From Acidimicrobiaceae bacterium (GTDB lineage: Bacteria; Actinomycetota; Acidimicrobiia; Acidimicrobiales; RAAP-2), in the NCBI GenBank assembly GCA_003132205.1, contig PKWY01000048.1, positions 74,605 to 138,604 on the forward strand: DNA of 64,000 bases, given 5' to 3'. The notes beneath the pieces were generated by a model, which did no database searches, had not been told where the DNA came from, and was given only the letters and a program-made list of their open reading frames with translations. Shown here piece by piece: positions 44,525 through 54,050 of this stretch (positions within the stretch are counted from its first letter, which is position 1; each line of letters opens with the position of its first letter). Position numbers and translations under genes: made by a program.

Positions 44525-45277
44525 CTAGTTGGTCGGGCCCCCGGCCACGTACAGCACCTGTCCCGACACGAATGACGAACGCTCGTCGGCGAAGAAGGCC
44601 ACCGCGTTGGCGATGTCCTCGGGTTGGCCCGCTCTGCCCACCGGAATCTGCTTGACCACTGCGTTCTCAAACTGATCGAATGGGACACCCATCCGCTCGG
44701 CTGTTGCGTGCGTCATGGCGGTCACTACGAATCCAGGCGCGACGGCGTTGACGGTGACGCCGTAACGACCCAGCTCGATCGCGAGCGTCTTGGTGAAGCC
44801 CTGCAGGCCCGCCTTCGCCGCCGAGTAGTTCGCCTGTCCGCGATTGCCCAAGGCCGACGTGCTCGACATGTTGATAATTCGGCCCCATCCGGCCTCGGTC
44901 ATGAAGCGCTGCGCCCCGCGGCTCATCAGGAACGCGCCGCCGAGATGGACGTCCATCACGGTGCGCCAGTCCGACAGGTCCATCTTGAAGAGCAAGTTGT
45001 CGCGCAGGACCCCCGCGTTGTTGACCAGTATCAAGGGCGCACCCAAGCCTTCGGCGACCTTGGCGATCGCTTCGGTCACCGATGCCTCGTCACTCACGTC
45101 CGCGCCGACCGCGAGGGCGTTGCGGCCCTTGGCCTTGACGGCGTTGACGGTGTCGGCGCAGGCGCCGGCGTCAAGGTCGAGAACGGCGACGTCGTGCCCC
45201 TCTTCGGCCAGCCGAACGGCTACGGCCGCTCCAATTCCGCGCGCGGCTCCGGTTACCAGTGCAACTCGATTCGTCAT
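44525..45277 (-). CDS. Short-chain dehydrogenase/reductase, FabG-like
   Basis: A 250-residue NAD(P)-dependent oxidoreductase: cofactor motif TGAARGIG, NNAG, catalytic Ser in NMSSTSALG and Tyr-x3-Lys in YSAAKAG, and the C-terminal VAGGPTN. Resembles 3-oxoacyl-ACP or 3-hydroxyacyl-CoA reductases; substrate unknown. ATG 45277 has a strong AAGGGAGA site; the track start at 45319 lacks one. It stands alone between leuD (convergent) and a divergent cobalamin-binding gene. Confidence 0.92.
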   Translation of the reverse strand: MTNRVALVTGAARGIGAAVAVRLAEEGHDVAVLDLDAGACADTVNAVKAKGRNALAVGADVSDEASVTEAIAKVAEGLGAPLILVNNAGVLRDNLLFKMDLSDWRTVMDVHLGGAFLMSRGAQRFMTEAGWGRIINMSSTSALGNRGQANYSAAKAGLQGFTKTLAIELGRYGVTVNAVAPGFVVTAMTHATAERMGVPFDQFENAVVKQIPVGRAGQPEDIANAVAFFADERSSFVSGQVLYVAGGPTN

Positions 45278-45496
45278 GATTCTCCCTTTGCTACGCGTCG
45301 TTGAACGCGAATCTGCCATCAGACTCGATATCGACCCCGAAGTCTCCCTCAGGCCCTTGAGCCATTCAAAAACAATTTAGTCAACAATGTGAAGGCCAAA
45401 ATGCGCAAGCATTGCTAGCGTGACCCTTCCGACGAATGATCCGAGAATGATGTCCGGTGCACCGGTCGGGCCCCGCTACACGGAGGCACGACCCTG

Positions 45497-46180
45497 ATGC
45501 GCATCGTGAGCTTGGTGCCGTCTCTCACCGAGACCCTTTCCTCGTGGGATCGCACGCCGATCGCGTGCACGCGGTTCTGCGAGCGCGGCGACCTCGCCCA
45601 CGTGGGCGGCACAAAAGACCCGCAGATCACTGCAATCGCGGCACTGCAGCCGGACCTGGTCGTCATGGACGCCGAAGAGAACCGCCGCGAAGACCACGAT
45701 GAACTCGTCGCACTCGGGCTCAAAGTCCACGTCGTCCACATTCGAGCGCTCGGCGACGTCAACCCGACCATGCGGGTGCTCTCGGAACAGGTTGACGGGA
45801 AGTGGAGCCCGCTCATCGTCGGTGCAGCACTCCCGATGAGGATTCGGGCGTTCGTGCCGATTTGGCGCCGACCGTGGATGGCGCTCGGGCAACCGACGTA
45901 CGGATCGTCCTTGCTGGAGTACCTCGGCGTCGCCACCGAGTTCGCCGAACTCGGACCGTATCCGACGGTCGACCTGGATGAGGCCGCACGGCGCCATCCC
46001 GACGTCGTGCTGGCTCCGAGTGAGCCGTATCCCTTCTCTCGGCGCCAGCTGGGCGAACTGGAGTCCGTCGCGCCCGCGCTCTTCCTCGACGGGAAGGATC
46101 TCTTCTGGTGGGGAGTGCGAACGGAGGGAGCCCTGTCGCGCCTCGCCGACGCGCTCTCAACCATTCGGGGTTCCTCGTAG
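45497..46180 (+). CDS. Cobalamin-binding (BtuF/helical-backbone metal receptor) protein without signal peptide
   Basis: It begins MRIVSLVPSLTETLSSW, then VGGTKDPQITAIAALQPDLV, which is the helical-backbone metal receptor fold of periplasmic BtuF-type proteins. There is no signal peptide or lipobox, so it probably stays in the cytoplasm, and no permease genes are adjacent. It precedes the B12-dependent IcmF gene by 164 bp, which supports a corrinoid-related role. GGAGG lies about 10 nt before the ATG. The ligand is inferred; siderophore-binding relatives share the fold. Length 227. Confidence 0.78.
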   Translation: MRIVSLVPSLTETLSSWDRTPIACTRFCERGDLAHVGGTKDPQITAIAALQPDLVVMDAEENRREDHDELVALGLKVHVVHIRALGDVNPTMRVLSEQVDGKWSPLIVGAALPMRIRAFVPIWRRPWMALGQPTYGSSLLEYLGVATEFAELGPYPTVDLDEAARRHPDVVLAPSEPYPFSRRQLGELESVAPALFLDGKDLFWWGVRTEGALSRLADALSTIRGSS

Positions 46181-46344
46181 GCGCACGAGCGGGTTCAGAA
46201 TCCTTCCTGCCATCGATGGATCGTGGACTACCCGTAGCTATTGAACCCGTCACCGATCCCGATCACCGCTTCACGAGTTCAAGACGCCGGCGACGCCGAC
46301 AACGTCGCGCGGCGGTGAAAGCACAAGGAAAGGCAACTATCTTG

Positions 46345-49300
46345 ATGATCATGACTACTTCGGTTGACGGGCCTATCCTGCACCAACCTCGATACCCTGT
46401 TCGCTTCCTCACCGCCGCCAGCCTCTTCGACGGCCACGACGCGGCGATCAACATCATGCGCCGACTTCTGCAAGCCCAGGGAGCCGAAGTCATTCACCTG
46501 GGGCACAACCGTTCGGTGGATGAGGTCGTCAGCGCCGCGATTGACGAGGACGTTCAAGGGATTGCCCTGAGCTCGTACCAAGGCGGTCATTTGGAGTACT
46601 TCAAGTACCTGATCGACCGGCTTCGTGAAGCTGGAAGAGGCGACATCAAGGTCTACGGCGGCGGCGGCGGCGTGATCATCCCCGACGAGATCGCCGAACT
46701 TGAGGCGTACGGCGTACGGCGAATCTTCTCGCCGGCCGACGGCCAGCGACTGGGCCTCGATCGGATGATCAACGTGCTCATCGAAGAGTGCGACGTCAAC
46801 CTGGCGGCCTCGGTCCCGTCGACCATCGACAATCTCATCCTTGGCGACGTCAACGCACTGGCGCGCGTCATCACCGCCATGGAAGCCGACTCGCTCGATT
46901 CGCCGATGCGTGCAGCCCTGGCCGGCGCCGCCCAGCAACACACCGCGCCGGTCATCGGCATCACCGGCACCGGCGGTTCGGGCAAGTCGTCGCTGACCGA
47001 CGAGCTGATCCGCCGTTTCCGCCTCGACCAGGGCGACAAACTGCGCATCGCCGTCCTGGCTGTCGACCCGACGAAGCGGCGCAGCGGCGGGGCCCTGCTG
47101 GGCGACCGGATCCGGATGAACTCGATCGACTCGCCGCAGATATTCTTCCGCTCACTCGCCACGCGCGGCAGCAACTCCGAGGTCCCCCACCCCATCCCCA
47201 CCGTCATCAGCGCGTGCCGCGCCGCTGGCTACGACCTCATCATCGTGGAGACCCCGGGGATCGGCCAGGGTGACGCCGCGATCGTGGACATCGCCGACGT
47301 CTCGCTCTACGTCATGACGCCCGAGTTCGGCGCTGCGTCCCAACTGGAGAAGATCGACATGCTCGACCTCGCCGACGTCATCGCCATCAACAAGTTCGAC
47401 CGGTACGGGGCGCAGGACGCCCTTCGATCCGTCGTGCGTCAATGGAATCGCAGTCATCCCGCGAAGGGCGAACCCGAGCACGCACCGGTCTTCGGGACCA
47501 TTGCCTCGCGCTTCAACGACACGGGAACAACCGCGCTCTACCAGTTCCTTCGCGGAGCCCTGCAGCGTCACGGTCTCGCCATCAACGAGCCGCAACTGGC
47601 CCCAGTGACGACCATGGTCTCCGAAAGTTCACCGCCGATTATCCCGGCGACGCGTTCGCGGTACCTCTCGGAGATCGCCCATGCGATCCGCGAGTACCAC
47701 GCGACGACGAGGGCCCAGGTGAGCGCCGTTCGCCAAGCCGGGCAGGTTCGCGCCACCCGACAGATTGCGGAGGACCACGGCGTGGCGGAAGTCCTCGCCG
47801 AGTTGGCGGGGCTCTCGAAGGCGCTCGAACACAAGGTCGACCCGTCGAGCCGTTCGCTGCTCGACGCATTCGCCTCACGACGCCGGGAGTTCTCCGGTGA
47901 CGAGCTGGTCACCTCCAAAGGATCGATACCCCTCGTGCGGACCTCGTTGTCCGGCAACAAGATCCCTCGGGTGGCGTTGCCCGGATTCACGGACGAGGGC
48001 GAGTTGCTGCGCTGGCTGCGCTCGGAGAACCTCCCCGGTTCGTTCCCCTTCACCTCCGGCGTCTTTCCCTTCAAGCGCGACAATGAGGACCCCGCGCGGA
48101 TGTTCGCCGGAGAGGGCGACCCGTTTCGCACGAATCGCCGCTTTCACATGCTCTCCGAGGGCCAGCCAGCGACGCGCTTGTCGACGGCCTTCGACTCGGT
48201 GACGCTCTACGGCCGCGACCCCGACACCCCGCCGGACATCTACGGCAAGATCGGGACGTCTGGAGTCTCAGTCGCCACCCTCGACGACATGAAGGCCCTC
48301 TACGACGGCTTCGACCTCTGCGATCCGAGCACGTCGGTCTCCATGACCATCAACGGCCCGGCTCCGACGATCCTCGCGATGTTCCTCAACACCGCCATCG
48401 ACCAGCAACTCGACCAGTTCGCGGCGGCGAACGGGCGCCCCGCCACCGTGGACGAAGCCGACGAGGTTCGCCTGCGCACGCTCCAGACAGTTCGCGGCAC
48501 AGTGCAGGCAGACATCTTGAAAGAGGACCAGGGGCAGAACACCTGCATCTTCTCCACGGAGTTCTCCCTGGGCGTGATGGCGGACATCCAGGAGTTCTTC
48601 GTCGAGTACGGCATGAAAAACTTCTACTCCGTATCGATCTCGGGCTACCACATCGCCGAGGCCGGAGCGAACCCCATCACCCAACTCGCCTTCACGTTGG
48701 CGAACGGCTTCACCTACGTGGAGTCGTACCTCGCGAGGGGAATGTCGGTGGACGACTTCGCGGCGAACCTCTCCTTCTTCTTCTCCAATGGGATGGACCC
48801 CGAGTACACGGTCATTGGTCGCGTGGCGCGGCGAATCTGGGCCATCGCCATGCGCGACCGCTACGGAGCTGGCGAAAAAGCTCAGAAGCTGAAATACCAC
48901 GTGCAGACGTCCGGCCGTTCACTGCACGCCCAGGAGATGGCCTTCAACGACATCCGCACCACGCTGCAGGCGCTCTGTGCCATCTACGACAACGCCAACA
49001 GCCTGCACACCAACGCTTTCGACGAAGCAGTAACCACCCCGACCGAGGACTCGGTGCGCCGGGCCCTGGCGATCCAACTCATCATCAACAAGGAGTGGGG
49101 TCTCGCGATGAACGAGAACTCCCTGCAAGGAAGTTTCGTCGTCGAGGAGCTGACCGACCTGGTCGAAGCCGCGGTTCTGGCGGAACTCGACCGGATTTCA
49201 GACCGGGGAGGGGTCCTCGGCGCGATGGAGACCGGATACCAGCGCGGTCGGATTCAAGACGATTCGATGATCTACGAGCACGCAAAGCACAGCGGCTCGC

Positions 49301-49593
49301 TGCCCATTGTCGGCGTGAACACCTTCACTCGCCCGTCGAACGTGAGCGCCCCAGGAACGATAGAGCTCGCCCGGGCCACCGAAGGGGAAAAAGAGAGCCA
49401 GATTCTTCGCCTCGCGGCCTTCCATCGCGCCCACGAGCACGATCGGGACCGCGCGCTCGCGGCGCTTCGCGAGACCGCGCTCGCGAACGGCAATGTCTTC
49501 GCCACCCTCATGTACACCGTTCGACACGCCTCGCTCGGAGAGATCACCCAGACCCTTTTCGAAGTCGGCGGCATGTACCGCAGAAACGTCTAG
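46345..49593 (+). CDS. icmF: Fused isobutyryl-CoA mutase IcmF
   Basis: One 1082-residue chain holds three modules: a B12-binding domain with SLFDGHDAAINIMRRLL; a MeaB-like GTPase with GTGGSGKSSLTDEL, LAVDPTKRRSGGALLGDRIR and NKFDRYGAQ; and the mutase barrel with GVFPFKRDNEDPARMFAGEG. GVFPFKR is where methylmalonyl-CoA mutases carry a Tyr-containing motif, so this is IcmF rather than Mcm. It interconverts isobutyryl-CoA and n-butyryl-CoA. ATG 46345 has GGAAAGG upstream; the track start 46108 is over-extended. The upstream cobalamin-binding gene may be co-transcribed. Confidence 0.93.
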   Translation: MIMTTSVDGPILHQPRYPVRFLTAASLFDGHDAAINIMRRLLQAQGAEVIHLGHNRSVDEVVSAAIDEDVQGIALSSYQGGHLEYFKYLIDRLREAGRGDIKVYGGGGGVIIPDEIAELEAYGVRRIFSPADGQRLGLDRMINVLIEECDVNLAASVPSTIDNLILGDVNALARVITAMEADSLDSPMRAALAGAAQQHTAPVIGITGTGGSGKSSLTDELIRRFRLDQGDKLRIAVLAVDPTKRRSGGALLGDRIRMNSIDSPQIFFRSLATRGSNSEVPHPIPTVISACRAAGYDLIIVETPGIGQGDAAIVDIADVSLYVMTPEFGAASQLEKIDMLDLADVIAINKFDRYGAQDALRSVVRQWNRSHPAKGEPEHAPVFGTIASRFNDTGTTALYQFLRGALQRHGLAINEPQLAPVTTMVSESSPPIIPATRSRYLSEIAHAIREYHATTRAQVSAVRQAGQVRATRQIAEDHGVAEVLAELAGLSKALEHKVDPSSRSLLDAFASRRREFSGDELVTSKGSIPLVRTSLSGNKIPRVALPGFTDEGELLRWLRSENLPGSFPFTSGVFPFKRDNEDPARMFAGEGDPFRTNRRFHMLSEGQPATRLSTAFDSVTLYGRDPDTPPDIYGKIGTSGVSVATLDDMKALYDGFDLCDPSTSVSMTINGPAPTILAMFLNTAIDQQLDQFAAANGRPATVDEADEVRLRTLQTVRGTVQADILKEDQGQNTCIFSTEFSLGVMADIQEFFVEYGMKNFYSVSISGYHIAEAGANPITQLAFTLANGFTYVESYLARGMSVDDFAANLSFFFSNGMDPEYTVIGRVARRIWAIAMRDRYGAGEKAQKLKYHVQTSGRSLHAQEMAFNDIRTTLQALCAIYDNANSLHTNAFDEAVTTPTEDSVRRALAIQLIINKEWGLAMNENSLQGSFVVEELTDLVEAAVLAELDRISDRGGVLGAMETGYQRGRIQDDSMIYEHAKHSGSLPIVGVNTFTRPSNVSAPGTIELARATEGEKESQILRLAAFHRAHEHDRDRALAALRETALANGNVFATLMYTVRHASLGEITQTLFEVGGMYRRNV

Positions 49594-49642
49594 CGAGGCC
49601 CGAGGTGAGCGCCCCGACGTGGTTGTGGACCAACGTGGTGGA

Positions 49643-50611
49643 TCAAGGGATGAGAAGAACGCGTCCGAACGACTGACGGCTCTCAATGTAGGCGTGAGCG
49701 CCCGTCGCATCCGACAGGGGAAAGGTCTTGTCAATGATCACGCGGTATTCGCCGTTGGCGATGGAGTCCAGGTAGCGAGCGACCAGCTCGTGCGGCCTCG
49801 GAGAAAGGAACAGTTCTGCGCCCATGAAATATCCGGAAAGCGTCTGATTGTTCCCACGCAAGCTGGAGATGTCGAGGAGTTGGGCCCTCGTGCGTCCGGC
49901 GTCGCCCACCGTGACGCACCGGCCACGGTACGCCAGGGCGTTGATGCTCCCCTGAAGGGTCACCCCGCCCACCGAGTCGACGATCAGGTCCAGCCCCTTT
50001 CCATCGGTCAGTCGTCGCGATTCCGCCACGAAGTCATGCGTGACGTAGTTGATGCCTTCGTCGAGCCCGAGTTCCTTCAGGCGCTCCAGCTTCGCGTCGC
50101 TCGACGCGGTCGCCAAGACCCGGGCACCCGCTCGTTTCGCGATCTGGATCGCGGCAATTCCCACCCCGCCGGCACCAGCGTGGATCAGCACCGTCTCCCC
50201 GCTGGTCAGGTGCCCGAACTCAAACAGGCAGTCATCGGCGGTTCCGAAGGACACCGGGACGCACGCCGCCTCCTCGGTCGAGAGACCTTGGGGAATGCTC
50301 CACGCGAACTGCTCAGGCACCGAGCGCAGTTCGGCGTGCGAACCGTCAGTGCCGACCGTCACGGCGCGGTCACCGACCGCGAAGCCGGTGACTTGATCAC
50401 CGACTTCGATCACCGTCCCGGCGCACTGGTAGCCAACGATGTGGGGCACCCGGCTGATCTCACCTCCGAGCCGATTGAGGGTGTCGCCGCCCTCGATGCT
50501 GACCGCCTCAACAGAGATCAAGATCTCGCTCTCACCGACTGTGGGGTCGGGAACGTCCTCATAGCGAAAGACTTCCGGACCTCCGATTTGGTAATAGACC
50601 GCTGCTTTCAC
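49643..50611 (-). CDS. Zinc-free quinone oxidoreductase (NADPH:quinone reductase family)
   Basis: A 322-residue medium-chain dehydrogenase/reductase. The N-terminal GroES-like domain begins MKAAVYYQIGGPEVFRYEDV; the Rossmann motif is HAGAGGVGIAAIQIAK. Zinc-binding cysteines are absent. GTG at 50611 has AAGGGGA 5 nt upstream; the track start is over-extended into the divergent promoter. It reduces a quinone or enone with NADPH, true substrate unknown. Convergent with icmF and divergent from the acetyltransferase operon. Confidence 0.9.
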   Translation of the reverse strand: MKAAVYYQIGGPEVFRYEDVPDPTVGESEILISVEAVSIEGGDTLNRLGGEISRVPHIVGYQCAGTVIEVGDQVTGFAVGDRAVTVGTDGSHAELRSVPEQFAWSIPQGLSTEEAACVPVSFGTADDCLFEFGHLTSGETVLIHAGAGGVGIAAIQIAKRAGARVLATASSDAKLERLKELGLDEGINYVTHDFVAESRRLTDGKGLDLIVDSVGGVTLQGSINALAYRGRCVTVGDAGRTRAQLLDISSLRGNNQTLSGYFMGAELFLSPRPHELVARYLDSIANGEYRVIIDKTFPLSDATGAHAYIESRQSFGRVLLIP

Positions 50612-50756
50612 GTTTTCCCCTTGGTGCTGGCTCGTCCGCTCAAGGTTAAGCGGGCAACCCCCAATGGTGACCTTCGTCACTGGCGAAACCCGGGAAACCG
50701 TTGCATAATCGCAGTTGTGATTGGTTACCTGTGGAGCCACACGAGCGAGGGGCGGG

Positions 50757-51422
50757 ATGTCCGACTTCATTGAGGGTGAGCTAGGCACCGATCAAGGTGC
50801 CGATTCATCCGCTGACGCCACGCAGGTTCGTGAGTACCCCGGCGAACTGGAATGTGACGTTCTCACGCGAACCGGGGCGACGCTCCACATGCGCCCGATC
50901 CGCCCCGAGGACGCCGAACCGCTCGTGCATTTTCATCTGAATCTCTCTTCGGGTTCGATCTATCGGCGATACTTCTCTTTTCACCCCGAGCTCTCCGAAA
51001 AGGAGGTCGGGCACCTGACCAAGGTCGACTACGCCGACCGCCTGGCATTCATCGTTGAAGACGGAGACCAGTTGGTGGCGGTCGGGCGCTACGACCGCAT
51101 CCCCGGCACGACCGAGGCGGAAGTCGCCTTTCTCGTGGCCGACCAGTACCAGCACCATGGCCTCGGCCAGCTCCTGCTCAAACACCTCGCCGACGCCGCA
51201 CGCCCCCGAGGAATCACCACGTTCACCGCTGAAACTCAGGCCGACAACCGAGGTATGTTGGGCGTCTTCCATGAATCCGGCTTCCCGGTGACGTCATCGA
51301 TCGAAGATGAAGTGGTGAGCGTCAGTTTTCCAATAGAACCAACCGAGAAGAGCCGGGCACGATACGCCGGACGGCGCACGCACAAACAGGCCCCAGGCGG
51401 CGACAAGGGGAATCACTCGTAA
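50757..51422 (+). CDS. GNAT protein acetyltransferase, Pat-like
   Basis: 221 residues from ATG 50757 with GAGGGGCGGG upstream. A ~35-residue acidic N-terminal tail precedes one GNAT domain: LHMRPIRPEDAEPL, SIYRRYFSFHPELS, the acetyl-CoA loop QYQHHGLGQLLLKHL, and ETQADNRGML. The domain resembles the catalytic half of protein lysine acetyltransferases such as mycobacterial Pat, but the cyclic-nucleotide-binding domain is missing. Its stop overlaps the next ATG (TAATG), coupling it to an HDAC-like deacetylase and then a universal stress protein. Acetylation of a protein partner is inferred. Confidence 0.88.
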   Translation: MSDFIEGELGTDQGADSSADATQVREYPGELECDVLTRTGATLHMRPIRPEDAEPLVHFHLNLSSGSIYRRYFSFHPELSEKEVGHLTKVDYADRLAFIVEDGDQLVAVGRYDRIPGTTEAEVAFLVADQYQHHGLGQLLLKHLADAARPRGITTFTAETQADNRGMLGVFHESGFPVTSSIEDEVVSVSFPIEPTEKSRARYAGRRTHKQAPGGDKGNHS

Positions 51423-52468
51423 TGCTCGTCATGAACGGGCGCTACGAGGACGCCGGCCACGAGGAGTCGGGACACCCCGAACGACCCGACCGGATCACCG
51501 CCGCGATCGCGGGCGTCGAAGACCTGCATCTGGGCGACGACCTGAGGGCGGTTGCGCCGCACGCGGCGACCCGCGCCGAACTCGCGCGCGTCCACGAAGG
51601 TACCTACCTCGATGAGTTGGGCGCTTTCTGTTACGCCGGCGGCGGTGACCTCGACGAAGACACGTACGCGACCTACGACTCGTGGACGATTGCCCAGTAC
51701 GCCGCGGGCGGCGGCCTCGCCGTCATCGAGGAGCTGAGGCGTCTCAACGACGGGGTCGGATTCATCGCGACCCGCCCCCCGGGACACCATGCGTTGCGCG
51801 ATCGCGCCATGGGTTTCTGCCTGCTCAACAACATCGCCGTCGCCGCGGCGTCGCTCACCGAGCAGGGCGAGCGGGTCCTCATCGTCGACTGGGACGTTCA
51901 TCACGGCAATGGAACCCAGGCGATCTTCTGGGATAAGCCCGACGTGATGTACGTGTCAACCCACCAGTCGCCGCTCTTTCCGGGCAGCGGCGCCGCCTAC
52001 GAGATCGGTGGCATGGCAGCGCTCGGGAGGACCATCAACATCCCCCTCCCCCCCGGCGCCACCGGCGACGTCATTCGAAGGGCGATCGATGAGGTCGCGA
52101 CGCCGGCGATTGCGGAGTTCGAACCGACGTGGGTCCTCGTTTCCGCGGGGTTCGACTCGCACCGCGATGATCCGATGGCCGATCTCGCGCTCACCGGCGG
52201 TGACTTCGCGGCGCTTGCTCGAACCGTCGCGGGATTCGCGCCAGGCCCCGGTCGGCTCGCGATCTTTCTCGAGGGTGGCTACGACCTCGCCGCGTTGCGG
52301 ACGTCGGTCGCGTCGACCATCGCCGCGGTCCTCGCGGGCGCCTACGATGACGAGCCCCCGAGTTCTGGCGGGCCCGGAACCGAGATGGTGCACTACGCCC
52401 AAGCCGAACGGCTCGTAGCCTTGCGCATCGCGCAAGAAGCGGCCTCTAAAGGGGATTACTCAGCATGA
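51422..52468 (+). CDS. Histone-deacetylase-like (class II HDAC / AcuC / acetylpolyamine hydrolase) amidohydrolase
   Basis: A 348-residue zinc deacetylase. The catalytic His pair is in RPPGHHALRDRAMGF; the zinc ligands are Asp and His in DWDVHHGNGTQ and Asp in AGFDSHRDDP; LEGGYDLAAL closes the active site. It removes acetyl groups from lysines or polyamines; family sequence alone cannot separate these. Being locked between a GNAT acetyltransferase (TAATG) and a universal stress protein (ATGA) favours reversal of protein acetylation. No signal peptide, cytoplasmic. Confidence 0.94.
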   Translation: MLVMNGRYEDAGHEESGHPERPDRITAAIAGVEDLHLGDDLRAVAPHAATRAELARVHEGTYLDELGAFCYAGGGDLDEDTYATYDSWTIAQYAAGGGLAVIEELRRLNDGVGFIATRPPGHHALRDRAMGFCLLNNIAVAAASLTEQGERVLIVDWDVHHGNGTQAIFWDKPDVMYVSTHQSPLFPGSGAAYEIGGMAALGRTINIPLPPGATGDVIRRAIDEVATPAIAEFEPTWVLVSAGFDSHRDDPMADLALTGGDFAALARTVAGFAPGPGRLAIFLEGGYDLAALRTSVASTIAAVLAGAYDDEPPSSGGPGTEMVHYAQAERLVALRIAQEAASKGDYSA

Positions 52469-52875
52469 AAACACTCACGACAATTGCCGTTGGCTTTGAC
52501 GGGTCCGCTGACGCGAAGGCGGCGGTTCGTTGGGCGTTCAACCTCGCGGCTCAGATCGATGCCCACGTCGTTGTCGTTCACGCCGTGGGCATGCTCGGAC
52601 GATTCGAGGACCGCGACGCGGCGAAACAGCTCGAGGAGTCCGTGCGCCAACTGAGCGACGACTGCGGGCTCGACTCTTCGCGCGTGCGCCTCCACGTCGC
52701 CAACGGCGACGCCTGTTCGGTGCTTATCCGCGTGGCCGACGATCCGATCTCCGCGGACCTGCTCGTCGTGGGCTCGCGCGGACAAGGCAAGCATCCGGGC
52801 CTGCTGCTCGGCAGCACCAGCCTTGAACTCGCCGAGCACACCACCGTTCCACTGGTCATCGTGCCAAGCCTCTAA
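52465..52875 (+). CDS. Universal stress protein, ATP-binding type
   Basis: A single 136-residue Usp domain: IAVGFDGSADAKAAVRWA at the start and the ATP-binding motif G-x2-G-x9-G-S/T as GSRGQGKHPGLLLGST, so it is an ATP-binding (FI-type) family member. The ATG overlaps the TGA of the deacetylase gene. Several surface lysines (K2, K18 region, GQGKHPG) are possible acetylation sites. In mycobacteria a GNAT enzyme acetylates a universal stress protein, which makes the present gene order suggestive. Confidence 0.93.
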   Translation: MKTLTTIAVGFDGSADAKAAVRWAFNLAAQIDAHVVVVHAVGMLGRFEDRDAAKQLEESVRQLSDDCGLDSSRVRLHVANGDACSVLIRVADDPISADLLVVGSRGQGKHPGLLLGSTSLELAEHTTVPLVIVPSL

Positions 52876-52920
52876 TCGAGGTCCCGATCCGCCTGGCTGA
52901 ACCCGGACGAATCGAGGTCC
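52874..52920. repeat. 11-bp direct repeat AATCGAGGTCC, two copies 36 bp apart
   Basis: AATCGAGGTCC occurs at 52874-52884 and 52910-52920, filling most of the 45-bp gap between the convergent usp and aldo/keto reductase genes. Meaning unknown; it could be chance or a scar of a small insertion. Confidence 0.6.
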
Positions 52921-53949
<1,029 letters not shown>

Positions 53950-54050
53950 GCCCAAAGCGTAGTGGCCGGAGTCCTCGCACCTCGCGGGTCGAAACCCTAC
54001 CGATCAGCCGAAAAGTTCTACGCTCTGTGAAGCCTCAGACAGGAGCAGCC

